A DNA stretch of 64,000 nt from Dietzia sp032248695 (GCF_032248695.1 NZ_JAVHXC010000006.1:1-64000), one strand, 5' to 3'. Shown: positions 23,302-33,084, numbered from the stretch's first letter. The notes: generated from the sequence alone by a model not told the origin. Numbers and translations: made by a program.

Positions 23302-24384
23302 TCAGAACCGGGCGTGTGACCCCTCGAGCACCACGCGGGGCGCGTCGGCGTCCTCGCCGGCCTTCTCCACACGGCCGATCACCCAGTTCTCGACGTGGCG
23401 GGCGGTGAGGACGGCCTGGGCGCGATCCGCGTCCTCCTCCGGCAGCACCGCGACCATCCCGATACCCATGTTGAAGGTGCGCTCCATCTCCGCCTGCTCG
23501 ACACGGCCGTGATGGGCGATGGTGCCGAACACCGCCGGCACGGGCCAGCGACCGCGGTCGAGGCGCGCGACCAGGCCCCGCGGCATGACGCGGGCCAGGT
23601 TCTCGGCCAGGCCACCACCGGTGACGTGGCTGAACACGCGGACGTCGGTCTCCGCGATGAGACTCAGGCAGTCGAGCGCGTAGATGCGGGTCGGCTCGAG
23701 CAGTTCCTCACCCAGGGTCCGGCCGAACTCCTCCACGTGCCCCTCCAGCGGCAGGCGGGCGAGGTCGAGCAGCACGTGCCGGGCCAGTGAGTACCCGTTG
23801 GAGTGCAGACCTGAGGAGGCCATCCCGACGATGACGTCACCGGGCCGGACGTTCTCGGCCTGCAGGATCTCGTCGGCCTCGACGATGCCCACGCCGGTGC
23901 CGGAGATGTCGTACTCCCCCGGCGCCATGAGGCCCGGGTGCTCGGCGGTCTCCCCGCCCAGGAGCGCGCAACCGGCCCGCACGCACCCCTCCGCGATACC
24001 CTCGACGATGCTCGCGACGTGCTCGGGCACGACCTTGCCGATCGCGATGTAGTCCTGGACGAACAGGGGCTCGGCGCCGCACACCACGAGGTCGTCGACG
24101 ATCATCGCGATGAGGTCGATGCCGACCGTGTTGTGGATGTCCATCGCCTGGGCGACGGCGATCTTGGTGCCGACGCCGTCCGTGGACGAGGCCAGGAGCG
24201 GCTGACGGTAGGTGTTCTTGAGCGAGAACAGGCCCGCGAAACCGCCGAGTCCACCCATCACCTCCGGCCGGGTCGCCCGCTTGGCGTGGGGCGCGAACAG
24301 CTCGACCGCGCGCTCACCCGCGTCGATGTCGACGCCGGCGGCGGCGTACGAGGCGCCGGTCGGGGGCTGTGGGATCTCGGTCAT
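23302..24384 (-). CDS. purM: Phosphoribosylformylglycinamidine cyclo-ligase PurM
   Basis: ATP-dependent ring closure of FGAM to AIR in purine synthesis. The 360-aa protein has AAGVDIDAGERAVE, the glycine-rich segment LLASSTDGVGTKI, IAMIVDDLVVCGAEPLFVQDY and HVTGGGLAENLARVMPRGL. ATG 24384 was chosen because GAGGAG lies 9 nt upstream; longer readings have no support. It lies 68 bp after purF on the same strand. Confidence 0.97.
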   Translation of the reverse strand: MTEIPQPPTGASYAAAGVDIDAGERAVELFAPHAKRATRPEVMGGLGGFAGLFSLKNTYRQPLLASSTDGVGTKIAVAQAMDIHNTVGIDLIAMIVDDLVVCGAEPLFVQDYIAIGKVVPEHVASIVEGIAEGCVRAGCALLGGETAEHPGLMAPGEYDISGTGVGIVEADEILQAENVRPGDVIVGMASSGLHSNGYSLARHVLLDLARLPLEGHVEEFGRTLGEELLEPTRIYALDCLSLIAETDVRVFSHVTGGGLAENLARVMPRGLVARLDRGRWPVPAVFGTIAHHGRVEQAEMERTFNMGIGMVAVLPEEDADRAQAVLTARHVENWVIGRVEKAGEDADAPRVVLEGSHARF

Positions 24385-24452
24385 GTGGTGTCTCTCCTCG
24401 TCGGCGCCGTTCTCGGGCGCCCGGTGGGGGTCGGCGGTCGACGACGTCCCGG

Positions 24453-26084
24453 TCAGAGCCCGTGGACGACGTCCACGCCCGGGCTGTCGTCCGTGGTCTC
24501 GTCGATCTGCGGTCCGTCGACCTCGGCGGCCAGCGCACGGACGGCCGCGCTCATCGCCGAGTCGTCGGGAAGTTCGATGGGATAGTGCCCGTCGAAGCAC
24601 GCCGCGCAGAGTTCGTCGCTGCGCTGGCCGCTCGCCTCGATCATGCCGTCGACGGAGACGTACCCGAGGCTGTCCGCGCCGATCGCGCGGCGCACCCCCT
24701 CGAGCATCCCGTCCGACGCGTCGACGCCGTTGGCGATGAGCTCCGCGGGGCTGGCGAAATCGATGCCGTAGAAGCACGGCCACCGCACCGGCGGCGAGGC
24801 GATCCGGACGTGCACCTCCAGTGCACCGGCCTCGCGCAGCATCCGCACGAGCGCGCGCTGCGTGTTGCCGCGCACGATCGAGTCGTCCACCACGACGAGA
24901 CGCTGTCCGCGGATCACCTCACGCAGCGGGTTGAGCTTGAGGCGGATCCCCAACTGCCGGATGGTCTGGCTGGGTTGGATGAACGTGCGCCCCACGTAGG
25001 CGTTCTTGGTGAGCCCCTGGGCGAACGGGATGCCCGACCCCTGCGCGTACCCCACGGCGGCGGGCGTACCGGACTCGGGGACCGGGATGACCAGGTCACC
25101 CTCCGCCGGGTGCTCGCGCGCCAGCCGCCGGCCGATCTCCACGCGGGCCGAGTTCACCAGGCGCTGGTTGATCACCGAATCCGGCCGGGCCAGATAGACG
25201 TACTCGAAGACACACGTCTTGGGCGTGGGGGCCGCGAACTTGCGCGAGCGCACACCGTCCGCGTCGATCGCGATGAGCTCGCCGGGTTCGATGTCCCGCA
25301 CGAACGACGCGCCCACGATGTCCAAAGCGGACGTCTCGGACGAGACGACCCACCCGCGCTCCAGACGCCCGAGCGCGAGCGGCCGGACACCGTGCGGGTC
25401 GCGGGCCGCGTAGAGCGTGTTCTCGTCGGAGAAGGTCAGGCAGTAGGCCCCGCGCAGCCGCGGCAGCAGGCGGGCGGCGGCCTCCTCCAGTCCCCCCTCC
25501 CGCGCCTCGTGGGCGAGCAGGGTCGAGACGATGTCCGAGTCCGAGTGGGCGCTGTCCTCCGTGTAACCGCTGATACCGAGCGCGGTGGCGTGCCGCTTGA
25601 GCTCGCGGGTGTTGACCAGGTTGCCGTTGTGCCCCAGGACCACGGAGCCGCCCTCGGTGGTGGGGCGGAACATGGGCTGGGCGTTGTCCCAGGTCGCGGC
25701 GCCCGTCGTGGAGTATCGGCAGTGGCCGACCGCCACGTGGCCGTGCATCGACTCCAGCGTCTTCTCGTCGAACACCTGACTGACCAGGCCCAGGTCCTTG
25801 TAGACCAGCACCTGCTCACCGTCGGCCACCGCGATGCCGGCCGCCTCCTGGCCGCGGTGCTGAAGTGCGTACAGGCCGTAGTACGTGAGCTTGGCGACGT
25901 CCTCGCCCGGGGCCCACACCCCGAACACGCCGCACTCCTCGACGGGGCCGATGCGCTCGGCGTCGACCGGGAGGCCGGCCGGCCCGGGGACGGCCGGATC
26001 CGGCAGCCCGAGCCCCACGAGCGCGGGACCGCGGGTACGGCGGAGTGACCCGGTCGGGGCCGGACGTGACGAACTACTTCCCAC
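24453..26084 (-). CDS. purF: Amidophosphoribosyltransferase PurF
   Basis: Committed step of purine synthesis: glutamine plus PRPP to 5-phosphoribosylamine. It has the Ntn glutaminase domain, with the nucleophile Cys in EECGVFGVW, then PRT domain motif VVVDDSIVRGNT. Actinobacterial PurF carries an N-terminal propeptide. With GTG 26084 (AGGGAG 9 nt upstream) the Cys is residue 51. An upstream in-frame GTG at 26102 and a start at 26144 are possible. C-terminal Cys residues (ELCAACFDGHY) suggest an Fe-S-containing form. The next gene downstream is purM. Confidence 0.95.
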   Translation of the reverse strand: MGSSSSRPAPTGSLRRTRGPALVGLGLPDPAVPGPAGLPVDAERIGPVEECGVFGVWAPGEDVAKLTYYGLYALQHRGQEAAGIAVADGEQVLVYKDLGLVSQVFDEKTLESMHGHVAVGHCRYSTTGAATWDNAQPMFRPTTEGGSVVLGHNGNLVNTRELKRHATALGISGYTEDSAHSDSDIVSTLLAHEAREGGLEEAAARLLPRLRGAYCLTFSDENTLYAARDPHGVRPLALGRLERGWVVSSETSALDIVGASFVRDIEPGELIAIDADGVRSRKFAAPTPKTCVFEYVYLARPDSVINQRLVNSARVEIGRRLAREHPAEGDLVIPVPESGTPAAVGYAQGSGIPFAQGLTKNAYVGRTFIQPSQTIRQLGIRLKLNPLREVIRGQRLVVVDDSIVRGNTQRALVRMLREAGALEVHVRIASPPVRWPCFYGIDFASPAELIANGVDASDGMLEGVRRAIGADSLGYVSVDGMIEASGQRSDELCAACFDGHYPIELPDDSAMSAAVRALAAEVDGPQIDETTDDSPGVDVVHGL

Positions 26085-26193
26085 CTGCTGGTGCTCCCTC
26101 ACGGATTTGGGGCTTCCCCGCCCGGACGGACCCCGACGGTGCACCCCGAGTCTACGGTCTCCGACCCCCGTGGCCCCAAGTCCGCGGGGGATA

Positions 26194-26580
26194 TCACGTC
26201 CGCCGGACGACGGGCAGACCCGCCGCGACCGCCTCCGCCCGCGTACCGGAGGCCCGCACCCGCCCCTCGCTCAACGCGGTCTCCCACGTCACCCTTCCGG
26301 TCGCGAGCTCCAACCAGGTCCGCGGGTCCGTCTCCACGACGTTCGGCGGGCTCCCCCGCGTGTGCCGGGGCCCCTCCACGCACTGCGCCGCGGCGAACGG
26401 GGGCACCCTGACCTCCACCGAACGCCCCGGCAGTTCGGCCGCGAGGCTCTCCACGGTGCCGCGGACCGCCGCCGCCAACGCGGACCGGGCGGGTTTCGCA
26501 TTCGTCTCGTCGTCGTCGAGCCACGGGGTCACCGCCTCCACGGCCGCACGCACCACGGCGGCGTCGGGGACCCGGCTCAC
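26194..26580 (-). CDS. Sterol-carrier-like (SCP2-fold) small protein, Rv0807-like
   Basis: A 128-aa conserved actinobacterial protein. The central segment VRVPPFAAAQCVEGPRHTRG and VVETDPRTWLELATGR fit the mycobacterial Rv0807 group next to purF, annotated as SCP2-like. Ligand and function are unknown. The GTG start at 26580 overlaps the stop of the LssY-type gene (GTGA), so the two are coupled. The gap to purF is about 110 bp. Confidence 0.75.
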   Translation of the reverse strand: MSRVPDAAVVRAAVEAVTPWLDDDETNAKPARSALAAAVRGTVESLAAELPGRSVEVRVPPFAAAQCVEGPRHTRGSPPNVVETDPRTWLELATGRVTWETALSEGRVRASGTRAEAVAAGLPVVRRT

Positions 26581-28139
26581 GTCGGGGCCCCCGCCGTCAC
26601 ACCCGACGCCGGGACACCCGCGGGCAGAGCCCCACGGCGTGCGCGGCGCTCCTGGGCGGTACGCCGACTCCACGTGCGCGCGGGCTGGCTGGTGAGCAAC
26701 AACAGGATGAGAACGTTCACGGCCAGGACAGGGTAGCCGCCGAGGAAGGTGTCCTGCTCGGCGTCGGTGCTCAGGCGCCCGTACTCGGTGGAGATCGTGC
26801 TCACCACGGTCATCGTCAACAGCCACACCCGCGGCCGCCCGTACCCCGCGTACGTGAGCAGGGCGAGCACCCCCATCGCCCCGTGGACGGCGCCGATGAA
26901 CAGCGCCAGCACCCAGATCGTCGGCGCCACCTCGGCCTCGCTCAGACCGGCGAACTCCTCGAGATCAGCGCCTCCCACCACGTCGCGCAGCGCCAGGACG
27001 GTCAGCACCAGCACGGTCCCCGCGACCAGTGCGCACCCCGCCGTCAGCGCGGCGGGACGCGGCAGGTGCCCGGGATCGGGGGCCGCGTCATCGGCGGGGC
27101 GATCCGCGTCACCCGACGCGATACCGCCCTCGGCGGCGACGTCGTCGTACCCCCGCGCGGCGCGCACCACACCCGGCGGCAGATCGGCCGCTGACACCTC
27201 GGGAACGGGCACCGCCCGCAGGTCCACCACCGGCAGGTCCCCGTCGGTGCGGATCGCGTCACCGCCGCCGTTGCGGGAGTGGTAGCCGGTCGAGAAGTTC
27301 TCCAGCACCCGGACGTCCACCCCGGGGACGTGGTAGCGGATCGAATCGACGATGTAGTCCCGCTCGACATCGATGTCCGCATCGATCTTGTGCGTCACCT
27401 GGAGGGTGAACAGGGACAGCCCCACCGCCCGGTCATACGTCCCCGCCCCCAGCCACTGGACCCGGTGGCCGCCCGGCAGGAGCCACCCGTCCGGGCAGCG
27501 CCAGAACCGGACATGGTGCCGCCGCGACGCGTTGCCCTCCACCTCCTGCTGGTAGGCCAGGCACTGGCGACGGCCGAACAACCGCAACGGGCTCACCGGC
27601 GCCGACGGGTACGACCGACGCAGCACCGACGAGACCACGATGCCCCACGAGGACCGCACCGTGACGTCGTCGGCCAACACCCACCCACAGGCGGTCATCG
27701 CCTCGTGGATCTGCCGGGCCGTGCCGTCCACCGCGAGGTTCACCGGATCCCCCAGCAGGCCGTCGGACGTCCGGGTGCGCGCGATGAAGTACCCGGGCAC
27801 ATAGACGGACGTGATGAGGGTCTGCAGCCGCGGCAGGACGAGGTAGGCCACCAGCGCCCAGAACGGGATGAGCAGGAACAGGTGCCACCAGGTGTGGTGC
27901 CACACATCGTCGAGGAGCCGCCAGCCCAACCACGCCGCCGCGAGGGTCGCGGCCGCGAAGAACACGGTGTCGACGACCGTCCCGGGCAGCGGGGGGCGCA
28001 CCGTGTCATCGCGGACCTTGGACGGCGGGCTGACGTAGACCGGCGGCCCGGCGGGCCCCGGACGACCGCCGGACGAGGGCGGCACCGGGCCACCGCTGCC
28101 GCCGCCGACGACCGACGACGTGCGCTCGCTGGTGGACAT
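26577..28139 (-). CDS. Membrane protein with LssY C-terminal-type domain
   Basis: A 520-aa polytopic protein. A Gly/Pro-rich cytoplasmic start (to about residue 50) is followed by two TM helices (about 58-105). A soluble domain then resembles LssY-C: GWVLADDVTVRSS, RHHVRFWRC, and THKIDADIDVERDYIVDSI. Three or four TM helices follow near the C-terminus. LssY-C domains occur beside lipid-phosphatase or transport functions, but the activity is unknown. It is translationally coupled to the SCP2-like gene. Confidence 0.75.
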   Translation of the reverse strand: MSTSERTSSVVGGGSGGPVPPSSGGRPGPAGPPVYVSPPSKVRDDTVRPPLPGTVVDTVFFAAATLAAAWLGWRLLDDVWHHTWWHLFLLIPFWALVAYLVLPRLQTLITSVYVPGYFIARTRTSDGLLGDPVNLAVDGTARQIHEAMTACGWVLADDVTVRSSWGIVVSSVLRRSYPSAPVSPLRLFGRRQCLAYQQEVEGNASRRHHVRFWRCPDGWLLPGGHRVQWLGAGTYDRAVGLSLFTLQVTHKIDADIDVERDYIVDSIRYHVPGVDVRVLENFSTGYHSRNGGGDAIRTDGDLPVVDLRAVPVPEVSAADLPPGVVRAARGYDDVAAEGGIASGDADRPADDAAPDPGHLPRPAALTAGCALVAGTVLVLTVLALRDVVGGADLEEFAGLSEAEVAPTIWVLALFIGAVHGAMGVLALLTYAGYGRPRVWLLTMTVVSTISTEYGRLSTDAEQDTFLGGYPVLAVNVLILLLLTSQPARTWSRRTAQERRARRGALPAGVPASGVTAGAPT

Positions 28140-28194
28140 GGCTCGACGATAGCGCCCGGCCGGGCCCGAGCGGACCCCGATCGCGCCCCGACCG

Positions 28195-28863
28195 TCAGGG
28201 CGTGCGGTGATCCCGGGCTCGCAGCCGGACGGACACGATGACCGTCCCGATCACGACCGCCGCCGCCAGCGCCAGCGCGTCGGCCCCCAGCACGACATGC
28301 AGCAGGGCCCCCGCCACGCCGCCCAGCACGAGCGCCGACCACAGCGCCACCTGCTGGCGGTACGGCGCCCACGACCCGCCGGCCACCGCGTCGACCAGAC
28401 GGTGCGCGGACTTGACCACCGCACCCGTCATGTAGGTCACGCCCAGCGAGACCTCGCCCCCGGTGTGGAACACCGAGTTCATCGCCCCCATCGCCATGGC
28501 CGCGACCGCGACGGACAGGGGAACCGCGAACACCGCGGCGGTGGTGGTCCGGTGGAGGACGAGCGCCGCGACCAACAACACGGCGACCAGGGACAATACG
28601 GCGGGCCGGTCGTCGAGGTTCCGGCGGCGGGTCACGACCGCGCCGCCGGCCGCCCCGGTGAAGAACGACACCAGCACGACGGCGGCCATCCCGGCGGCGC
28701 CGAGGTCACCGTCGGCGAGGGAGACGACCATGCGGGTGGAGTTACCGCTCATGAAGGACACGAAGTAGCCGCCCACCACGAGGAAACCGACCGCGTCGAC
28801 GAACCCGGCGGTCGCGGCGAGCACCACCGCCAGCACACGTTCACGCCTCCGCAGATCGCGCAT
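28195..28863 (-). CDS. YoaK/DUF1275 family membrane protein
   Basis: A 222-aa protein with about six TM helices. GFVDAVGFLVVGGYFVSFMSGNSTRM is the DUF1275 hallmark; HTGGEVSLGVTYMTGAVVKSAH is the second conserved loop. Function is unknown. The start ATG at 28863 is 40 bp past the purL stop, on the same strand, so it may be read through from purL. Confidence 0.85.
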   Translation of the reverse strand: MRDLRRRERVLAVVLAATAGFVDAVGFLVVGGYFVSFMSGNSTRMVVSLADGDLGAAGMAAVVLVSFFTGAAGGAVVTRRRNLDDRPAVLSLVAVLLVAALVLHRTTTAAVFAVPLSVAVAAMAMGAMNSVFHTGGEVSLGVTYMTGAVVKSAHRLVDAVAGGSWAPYRQQVALWSALVLGGVAGALLHVVLGADALALAAAVVIGTVIVSVRLRARDHRTP

Positions 28864-28903
28864 GTGCCCGGCTACCCCCGGCCCCGCCCTCTACGGCGGC
28901 CCG

Positions 28904-31204
28904 TCACACGGGGTCGACGCCGAACAGTGCCGGCAGCGTCCCCTCGTGGGCCTCGCGCAGCTCGTCGATCGTCAGGGTGAACTGGCCCTGGACCTCGAAC
29001 GTCTCCGGCTCCGGATCGGTGACGCCGATGCGGGCGTGCGGGATGTTCTGGGCGGTGAGCATCTGCTGGAAGCGGATCTCCTCGCCACGCGGCACCGAGA
29101 CGATGACCCGACCGGAGGACTCGGAGAACAGCCACACGAACGGGTCGGCGTCCTCGGGGAGCACGATGCGCATGCCGCACTCGCCCGCCAACGCCGCCTC
29201 GACCAGTGCCTGGGCGAGACCGCCCTCGGACAGGTCGTGCGCACCGGTGACGAGGCCGTCCTTGGAACAGGTCGCCATGATGCGGGCGAGCGTGGCCTCC
29301 CACTTCAGGTCCACGGTCGGGGGCGTGCCGCCGAGGTGGCCGTGGGCGACCTGGGCCCAGATCGAGCCGTCGAACTCGTCGCGCGTCTCCCCCAGCAGGT
29401 AGATGCTCTCGCCGGGGGTGTCGCCGAACGCGGTCGGCGTGCGGCGGGCGACGTCGTCGATCACGCCGAGCACGCCCACGACGGGGGTCGGGAGGATCGG
29501 CGTGGTGCCGGTCTGGTTGTAGAACGACACGTTGCCGCCGGTGACCGGGATCCCCAGTTCAGCACAACCGTCGGCCAGGCCGTGGACCGCCTCGCGGAAC
29601 TGCCACATCACGCCCGGGTCCTCGGGCGAGCCGAAGTTGAGGCAGTTGGTCACCGCGACCGGGGTGGCGCCGGTGACGGCGACGTTGCGGTAGGCCTCCG
29701 CCAGCGCCAGCCGCGCTCCGGTGTAGGGGTCGAGCCGCGTGTAGCGGCCCGAGGCGTCGGTCGAGAGGGCGATCCCCCGGCCCGACTCCTCGTCGATCCG
29801 CAGGACGCCGCCGTCGGCGTGCTCGGCGAGGATCGTGTTGCCGCGGACGTAGCGGTCGTACTGCTCGGTGATGAACTTGCGCGAGCACAGCGCGGGGCTG
29901 GAGACCATGTCCAGCAGCGTCCGGCGCAGCTCGTCCCCGGTCGCCGGGCGGGCCAGACCGGCGGTGGTGTCGGCCTGCAGCGCATCCTGGTCCGCGGGGC
30001 GCTCGACGGGGCGCTCGTACACCGGGCCCTCGTCGGCCAGCGACTCCGGCGGGGCGTCCACGACGATCTCGCCGCGGAACTCGATGGTGAGCCGGTCACC
30101 GTCGGTGACCTCGCCGATGTCGGCGGCCAGCACGTCCCAGCGGCGGCACACCTCCATGAAGGCCTCGACGTTCTCCGGCGCCACGACCGCGCACATGCGC
30201 TCCTGCGACTCCGAGGACAGGATCTCCGCGGCGCTCATGCCCTCCGCGCGCAGCGGGACGTTGTCCAGCACGACGTGCATGCCGCCGTCGCCCGCCGCGG
30301 CCAGCTCGGAGGTCGCACACGCCAGGCCGGCGCCGCCGAGGTCCTGGATGCCCACGACGAGATTCTCGCGGTACAGCTCGAGGCAGCACTCGATGAGAAC
30401 CTTCTCCATGAACGGGTCGCCCACCTGGACGCTGGGCAGCTTGCGCGGCTTGACCGGCGCGCCGTCCTCGCCCACGTCGAAGGTCTCCGAGGCCAGCACC
30501 GACACGCCGCCGATGCCGTCGAGGCCCGTGCGCGCGCCGAACAGGATGATGCGGTTGCCCGTGCCCGAGGCGAAGGCCAGGTGCAGGTCCTCCACGCGCA
30601 TGACGCCCGCACACAACGCGTTGACCAGAGGGTTTCCGGCGTACGACTCGTCAAAGACGGTCTCGCCGCCGATGTTGGGCAGGCCGAGGCAGTTGCCGTA
30701 ACCGCCCACGCCCGCGACGACGCCGGGCAGCACCCGGTGGGTGTCGTCGGCGTCGGCGGGACCGAAGCGGAGCTGGTCCATCACGGCCACGGGCCGCGCG
30801 CCCATCGCCATGATGTCGCGGACGATGCCGCCGACGCCGGTCGCGGCGCCCTGATACGGCTCGATGTACGAGGGGTGGTTGTGCGACTCCACCTTGAAGG
30901 TCACGGCCCAGCCGTCACCGATGTCGACGACCCCGGCGTTCTCGCCGATGCCGGCGAGCATGGTGGAGCGCATCTCCTCGGTGGTGGTCTCACCGAAGTA
31001 GCGCAGGTGCACCTTGGACGACTTGTAGGAGCAGTGTTCCGACCACATGACCGAGTACATGGCCAGCTCGGCGTCCGTGGGGCGTCGCCCCAGGATCTCG
31101 CGGATGCGGGCGTACTCGTCCTCCTTGAGTCCGAGTTCAGCCCACGGCTGGGCGAGCTCAGGGGTGGCGGAGGCGTGCGAGATGGAGTCCACGTGAGAGG
31201 TCAC
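28904..31204 (-). CDS. purL: Phosphoribosylformylglycinamidine synthase subunit PurL
   Basis: Synthetase subunit of the three-part FGAM synthase (PurL-PurQ-PurS); uses ATP and ammonia from PurQ. The 766-aa size is that of small PurL. Motifs include MWSEHCSYKSSK, VESHNHPSYIEPYQGAATGVGGIVRD, GGAGLACATSE, and GAHDLSEGGLAQALVEA with SESSGRVIV. The GTG start is at 31204 with TAGACT ending 7 nt upstream. PurQ and PurS are encoded 2.6 kb away on the same strand, not adjacent. Confidence 0.97.
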   Translation of the reverse strand: MTSHVDSISHASATPELAQPWAELGLKEDEYARIREILGRRPTDAELAMYSVMWSEHCSYKSSKVHLRYFGETTTEEMRSTMLAGIGENAGVVDIGDGWAVTFKVESHNHPSYIEPYQGAATGVGGIVRDIMAMGARPVAVMDQLRFGPADADDTHRVLPGVVAGVGGYGNCLGLPNIGGETVFDESYAGNPLVNALCAGVMRVEDLHLAFASGTGNRIILFGARTGLDGIGGVSVLASETFDVGEDGAPVKPRKLPSVQVGDPFMEKVLIECCLELYRENLVVGIQDLGGAGLACATSELAAAGDGGMHVVLDNVPLRAEGMSAAEILSSESQERMCAVVAPENVEAFMEVCRRWDVLAADIGEVTDGDRLTIEFRGEIVVDAPPESLADEGPVYERPVERPADQDALQADTTAGLARPATGDELRRTLLDMVSSPALCSRKFITEQYDRYVRGNTILAEHADGGVLRIDEESGRGIALSTDASGRYTRLDPYTGARLALAEAYRNVAVTGATPVAVTNCLNFGSPEDPGVMWQFREAVHGLADGCAELGIPVTGGNVSFYNQTGTTPILPTPVVGVLGVIDDVARRTPTAFGDTPGESIYLLGETRDEFDGSIWAQVAHGHLGGTPPTVDLKWEATLARIMATCSKDGLVTGAHDLSEGGLAQALVEAALAGECGMRIVLPEDADPFVWLFSESSGRVIVSVPRGEEIRFQQMLTAQNIPHARIGVTDPEPETFEVQGQFTLTIDELREAHEGTLPALFGVDPV

Positions 31205-31211
31205 ACGCCCG

Positions 31212-31217
31212 AGTCTA
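31212..31217 (-). promoter_or_regulatory. -10 box of purL (leaderless GTG start)
   Basis: Minus-strand TAGACT, 7 nt (CGGGCGT), GTG 31204. Confidence 0.5.
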
Positions 31218-31280
31218 GTCGGCCCCCACCTGCAGGCGAATCCGCTCCCGCGTCGCCACCCCGCCCGACTCCGGACCCGA

Positions 31281-32492
31281 CTACTTGGACAGCACCTCGA
31301 ACGTGAGCCCGCCCCGCTGCACGCGCTCGAGAAGTGCGTCGCCCATCGCCTGCGCGGTGGTGAGCTGACCGGACAGTGCCGGCAGGTCGTCGAAAGCCAG
31401 ACACAGGGCGGACTCGGCCAACATCATGGACGTCTCGGTGTACCCGGGGTCGCCACCCGAGACCCGCGTCACGACACGCCGGCCCCCGGCCAGCGCGACG
31501 AAGGTGACGTCGAACGACGAGCGCGCCCGACGGGACTCGCTCGGCCCGGCCCCGCGGTCGATCCTCTTGAGCAGCTGCGACCGGATGGGACCGACCTGTG
31601 CACCCGCCGCGATCGCACCGACCCCGACCATCCCGGCCACGGCCGTGACCGGCGAGCCGACCGAGGCGTAGTGCGAGTAGGTGAAGTCCGGGCCGTAGGC
31701 GTCCAGAGCGGCCGCCGAGCGCAGGACGATCTGCGGATCGATGGTCGGAAGCGGCACCAGCCACCGGCCCAGCACGCTGTCGTGGTGCGGTTTGCCCGTC
31801 ACCGACTTGATCCGCCGCCCGGGCGCGCGCCCCTCCTTCTTGCGCCGCCGCGCCGCCGTCTTCGCCGCGTCCCGCAGGCGCGCGAACTGGCCGATCGCCG
31901 AGTGGTACGTGCCTCCCGAGAACCGGGCGTCCGCGTGGACCGCGCCGTACACGACCGCCGGCACCCCCTCGGGGACGAGCTTCATTGTGTAGAACACGCC
32001 GAGGTCGTGGGGGATGGAGTCGAAGCCGCACGCGTGGACGATCCGGGCGCCCGAGGCGACGGCCGCGTCGTGGTGCTCGAGGTACATGCGGTCGACGAAC
32101 TCGGGCTCGCCGGTCAGGTCGACATAATCGGTGCCGACCTCCGCGCAGGCGGCGACGAGCGGCTCACCATATTCCAGGTAGGGCCCGACCGTCGTGATGA
32201 CGACGCGGGCCGAGAGCGCCATCTCCACCAGCGACCGCGCGTCGTCGGTGTCCGCGACCACGACGCCCGGGGCGGGGACGTCCGGCATCTCGGATGCTAG
32301 TCGGGTGACGAGGGCGTCCAGCTTGGTCCGGTTGCGCCCGGCCACGGCCCACGAGCCGCCCTCGGGCAGGTTCCGCATGAGGTACTCGGCCACCAGTCCA
32401 CCGGTGAACCCGGTCGCGCCGTAGAGGACGATGTCGTACGGGCGAGCGGCCTTGTCGGACGAGGACGCGGGCTGGGTGCTGGATTCGCTCAT
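31281..32492 (-). CDS. Saccharopine-dehydrogenase-like NAD(P)-binding oxidoreductase
   Basis: A 403-aa protein of the trans-acting enoyl reductase/saccharopine dehydrogenase-like family (Rv2449c group). It has a Rossmann N-terminus (YDIVLYGATGFTGGLVAEYL, about 17-36), VVITTVGPYLEYGEPLVAACAE and HACGFDSIPHDLG. In mycobacteria a relative reduces phthiocerol-dimycocerosate intermediates; no PKS is nearby, so the substrate is unknown. I chose ATG 32492, six codons inside the longest frame, because a TACAAC -10-like box ends 6 nt upstream. Confidence 0.82.
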   Translation of the reverse strand: MSESSTQPASSSDKAARPYDIVLYGATGFTGGLVAEYLMRNLPEGGSWAVAGRNRTKLDALVTRLASEMPDVPAPGVVVADTDDARSLVEMALSARVVITTVGPYLEYGEPLVAACAEVGTDYVDLTGEPEFVDRMYLEHHDAAVASGARIVHACGFDSIPHDLGVFYTMKLVPEGVPAVVYGAVHADARFSGGTYHSAIGQFARLRDAAKTAARRRKKEGRAPGRRIKSVTGKPHHDSVLGRWLVPLPTIDPQIVLRSAAALDAYGPDFTYSHYASVGSPVTAVAGMVGVGAIAAGAQVGPIRSQLLKRIDRGAGPSESRRARSSFDVTFVALAGGRRVVTRVSGGDPGYTETSMMLAESALCLAFDDLPALSGQLTTAQAMGDALLERVQRGGLTFEVLSK

Positions 32493-32749
32493 CCCACGGT
32501 TGTACCGCAAACGGGTCCTGCGTGACCGGACCCCGATATTGCCCGCGCGCCTGTCGAGGCACGCCGTCGAGCGCGGCGACTGCCCCGACCGGGCTGGCCC
32601 TGGCCGTATCCCTTCTCACGCACACCCGCAGCCCTTCCTTCCTGACTGCCGGAGTGGGGGAACGTGTTTCCCAGCGCATTCCCAGGTTAATGGTCGCTCG
32701 ACCGCGGACCGACCCCCACCTGATCCGTCAACCAGCACCGATGAGAGTC

Positions 32750-32765
32750 AGTGATGTCGATCACT
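32750..32765. promoter_or_regulatory. CRP/GlxR-like palindromic operator
   Basis: AGTGATGTCGATCACT is a perfect 16-bp palindrome with the GTGA-N6-TCAC core recognised by the CRP/GlxR family of corynebacteria and mycobacteria. Its centre lies about 58 bp before the start site predicted from the -10-like CACAAT, a class-I activator position. Confidence 0.55.
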
Positions 32766-32778
32766 AGTTAAGCAAAAC

Positions 32779-32809
32779 TTGAGTGCATTCCCGTCCCACG
32801 ATGCACAAT
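32779..32809 (+). promoter_or_regulatory. Possible promoter of the 65-aa gene
   Basis: TTGAGT (32779-32784) and CACAAT (32804-32809) are separated by 19 nt, longer than ideal. This is the best match in the region. Confidence 0.3.
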
Positions 32810-32886
32810 CGTCACGCACGCGCGACCATCCGGGTCGCCGGCACCCGCCCCACTCCCCCCGGGGCGCCTACATCAAGGAGTCCCCC

Positions 32887-33084
32887 ATGGGTGACATCAC
32901 CGGCTCGATCGCCAACACCACCATCCCGCTGAGCATCGAGACCTTCGGCAGCTTCGATGGCATCGGCTCGTCCGCCGTCGACACCATCCTCGGCTTCGTT
33001 CTGAACCTGCCGAATACGCTGCTGACCCTCGTCGCCGGAATCGGCGCCGACCTCGGCAGCACCCTGGGGAACCCGCAGGTCTGA
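32887..33084 (+). CDS. 65-aa amphipathic small protein, possible mycomembrane porin subunit
   Basis: Protein of 65 aa starting MGDITGSIANTTIPLSIETF, then GSFDGIGSSAVDTILGFVLN and LPNTLLTLVAGIGADLGSTL. It has no Lys, Arg, Cys or His after Met1, is acidic and forms an amphipathic helix or helices. AAGGAG lies 6 nt before ATG, one of the best ribosome sites here. It stands alone with its own promoter region and terminator. Size, lack of a signal peptide, and an ETFG segment followed by a spaced IL/LL pattern recall corynebacterial PorH/PorA pore peptides, but the resemblance is weak. Function is inferred, not shown. Confidence 0.7.
   Translation: MGDITGSIANTTIPLSIETFGSFDGIGSSAVDTILGFVLNLPNTLLTLVAGIGADLGSTLGNPQV

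Larger units (their letters stand above)
32493..32886 (+). promoter_or_regulatory. Long upstream region of the 65-aa gene
   Basis: The 394 bp between divergent genes hold no convincing ORF. They are less GC-rich than the surroundings from about 32640. They contain GGGAA CGTGT TTCCC (around 32655), two copies of GCATTCCC (near 32677 and 32785), a CRP-like palindrome (32750-32765) and a possible promoter (32779-32809). Confidence 0.5.

Noticed and set aside
28862..31306. 814-aa open frame antisense to purL
   Set aside because: It mirrors purL codons, is rich in Gly, Arg, His and Val, has no domain, and no promoter or ribosome site was found.
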